NCBI GenBank assembly: GCA_029260395.1
Contig: JAJDDJ010000001.1
Location: 62,001 to 126,000, forward strand
Length of the DNA stretch: 64,000 nucleotides
DNA from: Phycisphaerales bacterium
GTDB taxonomy: Bacteria > Planctomycetota > Phycisphaerae > Phycisphaerales > UBA1924
Direction of reading: 5' to 3'
Shown here: positions 9,256 to 18,407 of the stretch, piece by piece
Numbering within the stretch: position 1 is the first letter of the stretch
Layout of the letters: each line of letters starts with the position of its first letter
Program-made: the position numbers and the translations under genes
The notes under the pieces: model-generated
The model's input: only the letters and a program-made list of their open reading frames with translations
What the model was told of the DNA's origin: nothing
Database searches by the model: none

Positions 9256-9744
9256 TCAGAGTTCTGGCTGTTCTTCTTCATCGTCATCGAGTGCGAGCTC
9301 GTCGAAATCAAAGTCAACGCTGCTGTCGTCACTCGACGGCGTAAAGGGCCTCAGCTCGTCCTCGCGAGAGGCCACCGCTGAGGGCGTCGGGTCCGTGGCC
9401 GAAGACCGGCTCCCGTTGTTGGTAATGCTCGCGGTGTCGATCGTTTCGGGTTGACCGTCGATACGGAACACGAACACCACCGAGCCCACCGTGAGCATGT
9501 CGCCCGGCTTGACCTCGTGCTGCTCGACCCGCTCCCCGTTGACGAATGTCCCGTTGCTCGAGCCCAGATCGCGGACCATCAGCCCGTTTGGTTCAAGCAC
9601 GATCTCGCAGTGCTGACGCGAAACGTTGGCCAGCGGGATTCGGACCTGGCAGTCCTCGCGGCGTCCGATGACGGCGTGCTTCCACCGAACAGGGACTTCC
9701 ACCTCCCTGCCGTCGGACCGCACATTGACAAGCACCACGTCCAC
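9256..9744 (-). CDS. FHA domain protein
   Basis: A 162-residue protein whose residues about 5-95 form a forkhead-associated (phosphothreonine-binding) domain. The conserved GRRE, NVSRQHCEIV (the SxxH pair) and DLGSSNGTFVNGE are visible. A Ser/Thr-rich linker and a very acidic C-terminus (DFDFDELALDDDEEEQPEL) follow. I place the start at GTG 9744, directly before the FHA beta-strand; a longer frame reaches 9900 but its N-terminus looks like non-coding sequence. Such proteins act as adaptors in Ser/Thr-kinase signalling; no kinase gene is nearby. Confidence 0.8.
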   Translation of the reverse strand: MDVVLVNVRSDGREVEVPVRWKHAVIGRREDCQVRIPLANVSRQHCEIVLEPNGLMVRDLGSSNGTFVNGERVEQHEVKPGDMLTVGSVVFVFRIDGQPETIDTASITNNGSRSSATDPTPSAVASREDELRPFTPSSDDSSVDFDFDELALDDDEEEQPEL

Positions 9745-9869
9745 GCTGGCTCTACCCTTCCCTGGCACCGGCCCAGAAAGCCAGCTTGCCAGCCGATACC
9801 ACGGTGCCGTACCCCGGCACCGATCCCACCGAACAAGGCTCATCCTATGGGGCCAGGACGTGCCGAACC

Positions 9870-11216
9870 GTGACAGCCGATCACAATAACCCCTCACCAC
9901 CCCAGGGGCAACGCCCCCCCTTTCCCCCCTCAGCCCCCTCTGGCCCTACCGCTGTCACCGGCCTACCCGTGTTCACGAGCCAGGCCCGGACGACGCCCGA
10001 GCCACTCGCCGAGGCTTTCACCCGCTCGCCAGCACCGGTGCGGTCGCTCTACATCCACATCCCGTTCTGCGCCCATCGCTGCCACTACTGCGATTTCTAC
10101 TCGATCGTGGACACCCGCGACCGAGCCGAGCCCTTCATCTCCCGCCTCATCGAAGAACTCCGCGCTCAGGCCCCGGCGGCTCAGGGCCAGCCGCTCGAAA
10201 CCATCTTCATCGGCGGTGGCACCCCAACCCTGCTGCCCGTGCCGCTCTGGGATCGCCTGCTCACCGCGCTCGACAGCCTCTACGACCTCTCGCTCATGCG
10301 CACGGGCATGGGCGAATGGACCGTCGAGTGCAACCCCGAAACCGCAACAGCCGAGCTGTTCGACCGGCTGGCGCGCGGCGGCATCAACCGCCTGAGCATG
10401 GGCGCCCAGTCCTTTAACCAGACCCTGCTCGATAAGCTCGACCGCCGGCACAACCCCGACAACGTCTATCGCGCCCTCGATCTGGCCAAACAGGCGGGCA
10501 TCGAGCGGACCTCGATCGATCTGATCTTTGCGATCCCGGGTCAGACGCTCGAACAGTGGGACGCCGACATCCGCACGGCCCTCGATCTCGGGACCACGCA
10601 CCTGTCGGCGTACGCTCTCACCTACGAGCCCAACACCCCGTTGACCGCACGCCTTCGCCGCGGCGAGTTCGAGCCCGCGGCCGAAGACACCGAGGTCGAG
10701 ATGTTCGAGCACGCGGGCCGAGTGCTCGCTGGCGCGGGCCTGCCCCGATACGAGGTCAGCAACTTCGCGGCCGAGGGCCAAGAGTGCCGGCACAACCTCG
10801 CGTACTGGCGCCAAGACCCCTGGCTCGCCGCCGGGCCGTCCGCATCGGGCCACCTGCTCGCCCCGGGCGGGCTAGCTGCGGGCAGCCATCGCTGGAAGAA
10901 CACGCCGCGGCTCGATACCTACCTCGACCACAGCCATCGCGGGTTCGCGCCCGTCAACGACCACGAGCCGCCCGAGCCACCGCGCCTGATCGCCGAGACG
11001 CTCATGACCGGGCTTCGGCTCCGAGAGGGCGTCGACCGCACCGGCCTGCTCGCACGGACCGAGGCTTTGGGGCTCGCCGAAGCGCTGCGCCAAGCCGCCA
11101 AAGAGCACGAAGACTCAGGCATGCTGGTCGTTGATGCTGGCCGATGGGTGCTATCCGATTCAGGCCTGCTCTTCGCCGACGGTATCGCCAGCGATCTCAT
11201 GGCCGCGGTCCTCTAG
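9870..11216 (+). CDS. hemW: Radical SAM HemW-type (heme chaperone / coproporphyrinogen oxidase-like)
   Basis: The CxxxCxxC cluster-binding motif appears as FCAHRCHYCDF in the LYIHIPFC context typical of HemN/HemW. FIGGGTPTLLP, SMGAQSFNQTLLDKLDRRH and GLRLREGVDRTGL follow. The overall length fits HemW, a heme chaperone, rather than bona fide HemN, although the two are hard to separate by eye. The start is uncertain: the frame is open from ATG 9786, GTG 9870 has AGGA 11 bases upstream, and GTG 9969 lies close to the catalytic core. The Pro-rich first 60 residues are unusual. Confidence 0.88.
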   Translation: MTADHNNPSPPQGQRPPFPPSAPSGPTAVTGLPVFTSQARTTPEPLAEAFTRSPAPVRSLYIHIPFCAHRCHYCDFYSIVDTRDRAEPFISRLIEELRAQAPAAQGQPLETIFIGGGTPTLLPVPLWDRLLTALDSLYDLSLMRTGMGEWTVECNPETATAELFDRLARGGINRLSMGAQSFNQTLLDKLDRRHNPDNVYRALDLAKQAGIERTSIDLIFAIPGQTLEQWDADIRTALDLGTTHLSAYALTYEPNTPLTARLRRGEFEPAAEDTEVEMFEHAGRVLAGAGLPRYEVSNFAAEGQECRHNLAYWRQDPWLAAGPSASGHLLAPGGLAAGSHRWKNTPRLDTYLDHSHRGFAPVNDHEPPEPPRLIAETLMTGLRLREGVDRTGLLARTEALGLAEALRQAAKEHEDSGMLVVDAGRWVLSDSGLLFADGIASDLMAAVL

Positions 11217-11984
11217 GGCGCTCGCCTTCGGCGGCGGGCCGTGCCTCGGGGTGTCCAGCTTCATGCGCACGAGCAGGGCCTTGAGGTCCTTGGGCCACGA
11301 CGACCTCGCATCAACTTTGTCGCCCGTGATCGGGTGCTCAAAGACGACCCTGTGCGCGTGCAGCGCGAGCCTGGGCGAGGCCCGCCGAACCGTCTTAGGC
11401 CCGTACAACGAATCACCGAGAATCGCCGAGCCGATGTAGTCCAGATGCAGCCGAACCTGGTGCAGCCGGCCGGTGACCGCCCTTGCCTCGAGCAGCGCCG
11501 CGATCGAGCTGTCTTGCAGCACGCGGTACGCCGTGACCGCCTGATTGCCCGTCGATACGAGCCTAGCTTCCTTGCGCGTCGAGTACGCGCTGAGCCTAAC
11601 TTCCCGCTCAGCTATCGGCTTGGTAATCACGCCCTTGCCCGAGGCTGGCGCCTTGTGGCACACCGCCCAGTAGTATTTTTCGATCAGCCGCTTCTCGAAC
11701 TGTGCGCGCAGCCCGTCGTAGGCGTCGCGCGTCAACGCCACGATCAACGCCCCGCTCGTGCCCTTATCAAGCCTGTGCAGCAGACCAAACGACCGGTCCG
11801 CGCCGAGCTGGCGAAGCGCATGCCCGTGCGTCGCCATCAGCCCGTTGAGCAGCGTGTCGCTCTCGTGCCCCTTGCCCGGCAAGGTCACGATCCGCGAGGG
11901 CTTTTCGACGACCATCAGGTGCTCGTCCGCGTAAAGCGTCCTACTCGTGATCCGCGAATTGACGCTGGGCACCCCGCCGCTCAT
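11160..11984 (-). CDS. RluA-family pseudouridine synthase
   Basis: A 274-residue enzyme that isomerises uridines in rRNA or tRNA. The catalytic signature GLLHRLDKGTSGALIVA is near residue 65, and the C-terminal half has TGRLHQVRLHLDYIGSAILGD, both hallmarks of the RluA/RluC/RluD group. No S4 domain is visible at the N-terminus. Its last 57 bases overlap the hemW 3' end tail-to-tail. Its start overlaps the pgl stop by 4 bp, indicating translational coupling to pgl. Confidence 0.92.
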   Translation of the reverse strand: MSGGVPSVNSRITSRTLYADEHLMVVEKPSRIVTLPGKGHESDTLLNGLMATHGHALRQLGADRSFGLLHRLDKGTSGALIVALTRDAYDGLRAQFEKRLIEKYYWAVCHKAPASGKGVITKPIAEREVRLSAYSTRKEARLVSTGNQAVTAYRVLQDSSIAALLEARAVTGRLHQVRLHLDYIGSAILGDSLYGPKTVRRASPRLALHAHRVVFEHPITGDKVDARSSWPKDLKALLVRMKLDTPRHGPPPKASALEDRGHEIAGDTVGEEQA

Positions 11985-12787
11985 GGTCCTGCTCCAGCCG
12001 AATCAGTGTCTGCTCCAGGACACGCCGCGTGGTCGAGGTACCACCGCAGCTCGCCCCCCATCGGCTCGATGCCCGTGATCGGCGCTTCGCGAACACTCAG
12101 ACCGCCCGCGCTCAGCTTCTCGATCGCGTCCCGCTTGCCCTTGCCGGTGACCAGCACCGCGAGAAACCGCGAGGCGTTCAGCAGGCCGAAGGTCATGGTG
12201 ATCCTCGCCGGGGGCGTTACGCCGTCCCCATCGTTCAGTACGACCAGCCGGTCGCCCGGCGCGTCGAGGGCGCGAGAGCCGGGAAAGAGGCTCGCGGTAT
12301 GCAAATCCCCGCCCATGCCCAGCAGCACGAAATCAAGCCGGTCGTGGCCCTTCTCGCGCCACTCCAGCACCGACTTCAGTTCCTTTTCGTACAGCACATC
12401 GCCGTCGTCACCGATGGGCATCGCGTGGAGCTGCTCAGCGGGGATCCCTGAGTGGTGCCGCAAAAGGCCCCCTATGTGCCCGAAGTTGCTCTGCGGATTC
12501 TCATGCGGCACTCGGCGGTCGTCCACCATCCACACGTGCGTCTGCCGCCAAGGCAAATCTCGAAACACCGGGTCGTACATCAGTCTCCGGTACAGCGGCA
12601 TCGGGGTTGAACCGCCTGACAACGCGAGGTGGAAGCTCCCAAACTGGCGCGCACACGCCTTGGCCTGCTGAACCAGATCGGTCGCGAGGGCGGTCAACAC
12701 AGCGTCCACATCCCGGCGCACCACCACGGTCCCCGAAAGGCTCGGCGTCGGGGGCTCTGGCACGAGTTCAATGGGTCCATCTCTCAT
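11981..12787 (-). CDS. pgl: 6-phosphogluconolactonase
   Basis: DevB/SOL-type lactonase of the oxidative pentose phosphate pathway, hydrolysing 6-phosphogluconolactone made by Zwf. LALSGGSTPMPLYRRLM near residue 55, THVWMVDDRRVPHENPQSNFG and LLGMGGDLHTASLFPGS are the family blocks in order. It has 268 residues. It lies 50 bp downstream of zwf, so zwf, pgl and the pseudouridine synthase gene probably form one transcript. Confidence 0.93.
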   Translation of the reverse strand: MRDGPIELVPEPPTPSLSGTVVVRRDVDAVLTALATDLVQQAKACARQFGSFHLALSGGSTPMPLYRRLMYDPVFRDLPWRQTHVWMVDDRRVPHENPQSNFGHIGGLLRHHSGIPAEQLHAMPIGDDGDVLYEKELKSVLEWREKGHDRLDFVLLGMGGDLHTASLFPGSRALDAPGDRLVVLNDGDGVTPPARITMTFGLLNASRFLAVLVTGKGKRDAIEKLSAGGLSVREAPITGIEPMGGELRWYLDHAACPGADTDSAGAGP

Positions 12788-12837
12788 GCAGCCGCCTGCT
12801 CCCTCGTTCGTTCAACTCCGAACCAGCCCGCTCCGCT

Positions 12838-14379
12838 TCACGCCCGGTTGTGCCAGGCGCCGCCATTGATGGCGCTGGCGATCATCCCGTCGGCTGCCTT
12901 GGGGCCCCACGAGCCGGGCTCGTACGTCTCGATCGCTCCGCGAACCTGTTCACTGTCGAGCACCGGCTGCACGAGCTTCCAGCCCAGTTCCACTTCGTCA
13001 CGGTGCTTGTAAAGGGTACGGTCGCCCTGCATCGCATCGACCAGCAGCGGACCATACGCCTCGACCGCCTCGCCGCCAAAGTGTTTGAGATAATCGAGAT
13101 CAAGTGCCGCTGAGTCGATCTTGAACGCCAGACCGGGCACCTTGCCCCGCAGTTCCAGCCGCAGTTCTTCATTGGGCGCGATCGCCAGCACGAGCCGATT
13201 TGAGGCCCCCATCTGATCCTCAGGCAGCCCGAACAGGTTCACCGGCGGGTTCTTGAACTGCACCACCACTTCCGTGACCTTGCTGGCCATCCGCTTGCCC
13301 GAGCGGATGAAGAACGGCACGCCCGCCCACCGCCACGTATCGAACCCGATCTGGATCGCGCCGTACGTCTCCGTTCGCTTGTTCGGATCTACGCCCTGCT
13401 CGTCCACATACGCGGGACCATCAGGCCCTTGGCCGTAGCGCCCGAGCACCGCACATGGCTGGCCGCCGGCGCTATGGGCGAGCCGGGCGGTCTTGAACAG
13501 CCGTATCTTCTCCCGCATGATCGCGTCGCCCTCGTAGCCCGATGGCGGCTCCATCGCGACCATTGCCACGACCTGCAGCAGGTGGCTCTGGATCATGTCC
13601 CGCACCGCGCCCGCGCCGTCGTAGAACCCACCGGCCCGGCTGCCGACACCGATCGATTCCGCAGCGGTCACCTGCACGTGCTGGATCGACTGGCTGTTCC
13701 ACACAGGCTCGAAGATCGCATTGGCAAACCGCATCACCAGGATGTTCTGCACCAGTTCCTTGCCCAGGTAGTGATCGATGCGGAAGACCGAATCCTCCTC
13801 GAATACCCGGCCCAGCGCTCGGTTGAGCGACTCAGCCGAAGCCACATCGTGCCCGAACGGCTTCTCGACCACGATCCGTTGCCACGCCGTCTGCTCGGGG
13901 TGGAGCGAGCACCAACGCTTGCCCTCTGCGACCCAGCCCGAAGCGCCGATCGCATCGATGATCGGCTCGTACAGGTTCGGCGAGACGGACAAGTAGAACA
14001 GCGTGTTGGGCTCGCCGCCCGATCGACTGATGCCCCCCTCGTCCCCCAGCGTTCGCACTCGCTGGTGGATGCCGTCGATGGAGCCCGCCTCCGAGGCGTC
14101 TGCTGCGTGGTAGTGAATCCGCTTTGCAAACTCGGCCCAGCTCGACTGTTCGTAGCTATGAGCGTGCTCAGCGGCCTTGGGTGTCAAGCGGTCGCGGTAG
14201 GCATCATCGCTCAGTTCCGTCCGCGAGACGCCCAGCACTCGCAGCCCCTTGGGTAATAGGCCACGCTGGTTCATCTCGTACAGCGCCGGAATGAGCTTGC
14301 GGCTCGTCAGGTCGCCCGACGCTCCGAAGATGACCAGCACGCAGGATTCAGGCTCGGGTCGTTCCTTCATGGCCGACAT
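12838..14379 (-). CDS. zwf: Glucose-6-phosphate 1-dehydrogenase
   Basis: Catalyses NADP-dependent oxidation of glucose-6-phosphate, entry to the oxidative pentose phosphate pathway. The nucleotide-binding GASGDLTSRKL is near residue 16, and the substrate/catalytic block FRIDHYLGKELVQN lies near residue 215. EKPFGHD and IRSGKRM are also present. At 513 residues from ATG 14379 it matches the family. A longer open frame to 14502 would add a basic segment with no homologous look. Followed by pgl. Confidence 0.96.
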   Translation of the reverse strand: MSAMKERPEPESCVLVIFGASGDLTSRKLIPALYEMNQRGLLPKGLRVLGVSRTELSDDAYRDRLTPKAAEHAHSYEQSSWAEFAKRIHYHAADASEAGSIDGIHQRVRTLGDEGGISRSGGEPNTLFYLSVSPNLYEPIIDAIGASGWVAEGKRWCSLHPEQTAWQRIVVEKPFGHDVASAESLNRALGRVFEEDSVFRIDHYLGKELVQNILVMRFANAIFEPVWNSQSIQHVQVTAAESIGVGSRAGGFYDGAGAVRDMIQSHLLQVVAMVAMEPPSGYEGDAIMREKIRLFKTARLAHSAGGQPCAVLGRYGQGPDGPAYVDEQGVDPNKRTETYGAIQIGFDTWRWAGVPFFIRSGKRMASKVTEVVVQFKNPPVNLFGLPEDQMGASNRLVLAIAPNEELRLELRGKVPGLAFKIDSAALDLDYLKHFGGEAVEAYGPLLVDAMQGDRTLYKHRDEVELGWKLVQPVLDSEQVRGAIETYEPGSWGPKAADGMIASAINGGAWHNRA

Positions 14380-14405
14380 GCTATCGGGCCCTACCGTCTC
14401 CCGCG

Positions 14406-15509
14406 ATGGGCACCGAGCCAGACCAACCAATGAGCACTCCGTTCGCAGCGGTGCGCATGATCGACGCGAACCTGAACCGCGCGAGCGAGGCTTTGCGCAC
14501 ACTAGAGGACCTCGCCCGGTTCACCTTGCAGATGGGCGACCTCGCCGCCGAGCTCAAGCGCATCCGCCACGGGCTTACCTCTATTGCAGTTCGCGTCGGC
14601 TGGGACACGCTGCGGCTCACCGCCCACCGCGATACGCCGGGTGATCCCGGAACGACCCAAACCACGGAGGCGGAGTCCCGCCGAGAGTCGCTCTCAGCCA
14701 TCGCGTCCGCTGCGTCGTCCCGAGCCGCCCAAGCGCTCCGCGTGCTCGAAGAAGCCGCCAAGCTAGCCGCCCCCACCCTCGCCCACGGAATCGAGCAACA
14801 CAGATATCGGCTCTACGACTCGGCCCGCTCGGTTGTGCTGGCTCTGGGCACAGGACGAGCCCGGCAGTGGTCCCTCTGTGTGCTCATCACCGAGGCTGCC
14901 TGCACCCACCACTCTTGGCAGCGGGTCGCCGAACTCGCCTGCGAAGGAGGGGCTGACTGCCTGCAGCTCCGCGAGCCCGACCGGCCCGATGCCGAGTTGC
15001 TCCGGCGAGCGCACGCGCTTGTCGCGCTCTGCCGGGAGCATCGCTCAGCCTCCATCATCAACAACCGGCCCGACGTCGCTTTGCTCGCTGGTGCCGACGG
15101 CGTTCACGTTGGCCAGGCCGACCTGCCGGTGCCCGCGGTGAGGAAGCTGGCGGGAAGCTCACTACTGGTGGGTGTCTCCACCGCCAACATCGAACAGGCC
15201 CAGCAGGCAGCCCGCGACGGTGCAGACGTCTGCGGCCTCGGCCCGATGTTCGCAAGCACCACCAAGCCCAAGCCCAAGCTCGCGGGCATCGGCTACCTGC
15301 AAACGTACCTCGCGGACCCTTCGCTGAGCAGGGTGCCCCACCTGGCCATCAGCGGGATCACACGCACGAACGCAGGCTTGCTCGCGGAGGCGGGGTGCTT
15401 GGGCATTGCGGTGTGCGCACAGGTATGCGGCTCATCGGACCCAAGGGCCGCCGCGAGCGAACTGCGAACGGCGATGAGACCAGCGCACGCCGCGCCCGAT
15501 GCCCGATAG
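14406..15509 (+). CDS. thiE: ThiD2-ThiE fusion: HMP-P kinase-like plus thiamine-phosphate synthase
   Basis: Two domains in 367 residues. Residues about 15-145 (MIDANLNRASEALRTLEDLARF, RAAQALRVLEEAAKL, HRYRLYDSAR) match the ThiD2 domain, reported as a monofunctional hydroxymethylpyrimidine phosphate kinase. Residues about 155-350 are ThiE: DCLQLREPD, INNRPDVALLAGADGVHVGQADLP, VGVSTAN and GLGPMFASTTKPK. ThiE joins HMP-PP and the thiazole phosphate to give thiamine phosphate, so the fusion puts two consecutive steps in one chain. ATG 14430 (MSTPF) is an equally good start. It diverges from zwf and is followed 9 bp later by the M16 gene. Confidence 0.9.
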   Translation: MGTEPDQPMSTPFAAVRMIDANLNRASEALRTLEDLARFTLQMGDLAAELKRIRHGLTSIAVRVGWDTLRLTAHRDTPGDPGTTQTTEAESRRESLSAIASAASSRAAQALRVLEEAAKLAAPTLAHGIEQHRYRLYDSARSVVLALGTGRARQWSLCVLITEAACTHHSWQRVAELACEGGADCLQLREPDRPDAELLRRAHALVALCREHRSASIINNRPDVALLAGADGVHVGQADLPVPAVRKLAGSSLLVGVSTANIEQAQQAARDGADVCGLGPMFASTTKPKPKLAGIGYLQTYLADPSLSRVPHLAISGITRTNAGLLAEAGCLGIAVCAQVCGSSDPRAAASELRTAMRPAHAAPDAR

Positions 15510-15518
15510 ACTCCGCCG

Positions 15519-16742
15519 ATGACAGTTGAGTTCCGACACCACACGCTCTCCAACGGCCTGACCATCATCGCCGAGGTCATGGACGACGCCCACTCCGCTT
15601 CAGCGGGGTTCTTCGTCAAGACCGGTGCCCGCGACGAGCAGGCCGAGGTCATGGGCGTGAGCCACTTTCTTGAGCACATGATGTTCAAGGGCACCGAAGA
15701 TCTCTCCGCCGAGGCGATCAACCAGGGATTCGATGCGCTCGGCGCCCGGCACAACGCCTTTACCTCCAACGAGATGACCTGCTTCTACGCGCAGGTGCTG
15801 CCTGATGTGCTCGATGAGGCGCTCACGCTGCTGAGCCGAATGATGCGGCCAGCGCTCCGCAACGACGACTTCACCACCGAGAAGCAGGTCATCCTCGAAG
15901 AGATCGCGATGTACCGCGACAACCCGTTCTGGGTGCTCTACGAAGAAACCACCCAGCGGCTGTTCGAGCCCCACGCGATGGCCCACCGCGTGCTCGGCAC
16001 TGACGAGACCATCACCGCCCTGCAGCGCGATGCGATGGCCGGCTACTTCGATTCCCGGTACTCCGCGGACAATACCACACTCGCGTTGTCTGGCCGAATC
16101 GATTTCGACCGCTGCGTCGCGCTCGTCGAGGACGCGTGCGGTTCGTGGGCCTCGACCGCGCCCAAGCGGGATGTTGCAACCCCGCCAACCAACGCCGTCA
16201 GCTTCGAGCTCCGCGACGAGCAGGTCCACCGGGCGTACCTGCTCGGGCTGGGCATCGGACCGGGTGCACAGGACGATCGCCGGTACGCGGCGTCGATCGC
16301 TGCCCAACTCTTGGGCAAGCCGGAGAACTCCCGCCTGCACTGGGCGCTGGTCGAGACTGGTCTGGCCGACGAGGCGCAGGCCGCGTACGAGCCTCACGAC
16401 GGCATCGGCGAGTTCTTCGTCTACTGCTCGTGCGATCCGGCGAAGGCCGACGAGGTCTGGGGCGTGGTTGAGCAGGAGGTTGCTGGCCTCGCAGCGAACA
16501 TTGACGAGGCGGACCTCCAGCGCCTCCGGGCCAAAGTCGCCACCGCGGTCACCATCGGTGCGGAGCGACCGATGGACCGCATGCAACGGTTGGGGCGTCA
16601 GTGGCTCGCGCTAGGCGTTTACCGATCGCTCGATGAAGAGCTTGCCGCCATCGAGGCGGTGGACCTGACCGCCGTGCGTGCGGTCATCGACGAGAGCGCC
16701 CCGCTGCTGCGAACGTGCGGCAGGCTGCTGCCCAAGAGGTAG
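15519..16742 (+). CDS. M16 family zinc metallopeptidase
   Basis: A 407-residue processing-protease-like enzyme. The inverted zinc site HFLEHMMFKGT (HxxEH) is near residue 49, followed about 75 residues later by the downstream Glu in KQVILEEIAMY, so the catalytic residues are intact. The C-terminal half carries the second, inactive M16 half-domain. No signal peptide is visible, which suggests a cytoplasmic role in peptide turnover. It starts 9 bp after the thiE fusion gene and may be co-transcribed with it. Confidence 0.93.
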   Translation: MTVEFRHHTLSNGLTIIAEVMDDAHSASAGFFVKTGARDEQAEVMGVSHFLEHMMFKGTEDLSAEAINQGFDALGARHNAFTSNEMTCFYAQVLPDVLDEALTLLSRMMRPALRNDDFTTEKQVILEEIAMYRDNPFWVLYEETTQRLFEPHAMAHRVLGTDETITALQRDAMAGYFDSRYSADNTTLALSGRIDFDRCVALVEDACGSWASTAPKRDVATPPTNAVSFELRDEQVHRAYLLGLGIGPGAQDDRRYAASIAAQLLGKPENSRLHWALVETGLADEAQAAYEPHDGIGEFFVYCSCDPAKADEVWGVVEQEVAGLAANIDEADLQRLRAKVATAVTIGAERPMDRMQRLGRQWLALGVYRSLDEELAAIEAVDLTAVRAVIDESAPLLRTCGRLLPKR

Positions 16743-16758
16743 AAAGGCTCAAGCGTGG

Positions 16759-18276
16759 TTAGGCGGCGGCTTTGGGCACGAACGCCCGCAGGCAGTTCCC
16801 GCCCGCCTGCTTGGCAGCACGCGAAGCCTTGACCGACGCGGCGACCACATGCTGCGGCGTGCTGAGCACACTCGCGACCTTGCTCTCCCATGCCGCGATC
16901 CCGATGTTGAGGTCGACCTCGATCTCGGGCCAGTCGTCCTGCTGGTGCATGATCTCGAGCGCGTTGCGGATCTCGTTGAGCGCGATCTCTGAGGCCTTGA
17001 CCATCGGGACCCGGCTCATGCCCGGCACAAAGACCATGAACGCGCCCTCGCCGGAGCGACCGACGAACCCGCCAAGCGGCTCGAATACTTTCTTCAGGTA
17101 CACCGAGACCAGCAGCACGGCTTCATCACCGAGTTCGAGACGGCCCGAAGCCTCGATCGCATCCATCCCGCCGAGTTCGATATTCGCAAGACCGAGCGGC
17201 TCGCCCGTCTCAGCAGAATGCTCGAAGCTCCGAACGAGCGCCGCTTTGAGACCGGCCGCCGCAAGGAGGCCCGTCAGCGGGTCGAGTTCGTCGACCGCTG
17301 AAAGTCTGAAGCCTGAATCCGATGAGCCAGTCACAACAGAAGAGCCGCCCGGATCGGTACGGTTGAGTTCAACGAGGTGCTCATTGGCCGCCTTCAGCAA
17401 CGCATCTGCGTCGGCGCTCGGACCGGTGTCCAACTCGAGCACCTTACCCATCTCTTTGGCGACGGTGCTGGTGCGCGCGACGAGTTCATCGATCGCGGAC
17501 GCCTCCATGCGGAACCACTCTTTGCCGCGCCGATAGGCCATGCGGAGGGCTTCAATGCCTGTGCTCTCTGAGAGCACATCATGAATCAAGTTGGCCAGCG
17601 CGACAATTCTCGCCGCATCGACCGCTGAGGTGGGCGCAGCCGAGGGACGCTCGTGGAAACGAACGGGGTGGATGAGCTGCTCGGGCAGCTTCCAGCGTTC
17701 GCAGAGCATGCCGCCAATATCGGCGTGCGAGATCTCAAGGATGCTCAGTTCGGCGCGCAGCAACTCGGTGTGCTTGCCGTCGGCCTCGACCAGCACCGGC
17801 GCGTACTTATCCGGGATCGCCATGTGTAGAGCCATTTGGCCCACGTCCTGAAACAGCGCCGAAAGGAACGCCTCGTCGGGGTCCACCGTCTTGATGTGCA
17901 GGGCCAGATCGCGGGCCGCCACACCGCAATACAGCGAGCGCCGCCAGTACGCCTGGTAATCGAAGCCGTCGTCGTCGGTCGGCTTGGGCAGCGCCGATAC
18001 AAGCGAGAACCCGAGCACGAGGCTTTTGACGGGAGAGAGGCCCAGCATGACCAGTGCTTTGTCGATCGTGCCGCACCGCTCGCGCAGGCCATAGAAGCTG
18101 GAGTTGACCGTGCGCAGAATCTTGGCAGCCATCGCCTGATCCTGCTGGATGACACCCGCGAGTTCCTTGATGGACACGTCCGGGTCGCTCGTCATCTCGA
18201 TGACCTTGGCCGCGATCGCGGGCAGCGACGGCAGCCGAGGGCACGCAAGGATCTCTTCAAGGAGCGTCGTGTTCAT
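16759..18276 (-). CDS. HDOD regulator with degenerate GGDEF-like C-terminus
   Basis: A 505-residue protein. Residues about 5-215 are an HDOD domain (LPSLPAIAAKVIEMTSDPDVS, DQAMAAKILRTVNSSFYG, ALVMLGLSPVKSLVLGFSL), a non-catalytic relative of HD phosphohydrolases used in signalling. The C-terminal 170 residues start with DELDPLTGLLAAAGLKAAL and continue to GRSGEGAFMVFVPG, which lines up with the GGDEF diguanylate cyclase fold, but GG(D/E)EF itself is replaced, so it is probably catalytically inactive. ATG 18276 is preceded by an AGG. Partner genes are not evident. Confidence 0.82.
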   Translation of the reverse strand: MNTTLLEEILACPRLPSLPAIAAKVIEMTSDPDVSIKELAGVIQQDQAMAAKILRTVNSSFYGLRERCGTIDKALVMLGLSPVKSLVLGFSLVSALPKPTDDDGFDYQAYWRRSLYCGVAARDLALHIKTVDPDEAFLSALFQDVGQMALHMAIPDKYAPVLVEADGKHTELLRAELSILEISHADIGGMLCERWKLPEQLIHPVRFHERPSAAPTSAVDAARIVALANLIHDVLSESTGIEALRMAYRRGKEWFRMEASAIDELVARTSTVAKEMGKVLELDTGPSADADALLKAANEHLVELNRTDPGGSSVVTGSSDSGFRLSAVDELDPLTGLLAAAGLKAALVRSFEHSAETGEPLGLANIELGGMDAIEASGRLELGDEAVLLVSVYLKKVFEPLGGFVGRSGEGAFMVFVPGMSRVPMVKASEIALNEIRNALEIMHQQDDWPEIEVDLNIGIAAWESKVASVLSTPQHVVAASVKASRAAKQAGGNCLRAFVPKAAA

Positions 18277-18407
18277 AGCGTACCTGTCTCGATCGACCCT
18301 CGGGGCCGGGTGGTATCGGTTCCCATCTGCGGGGGTATCGGCGGTTGAGGCCTGCCGATCCAGCCCCACCGGGGGTACGACGAGCATCGCCTTAGACGAT
18401 CGCTCGC

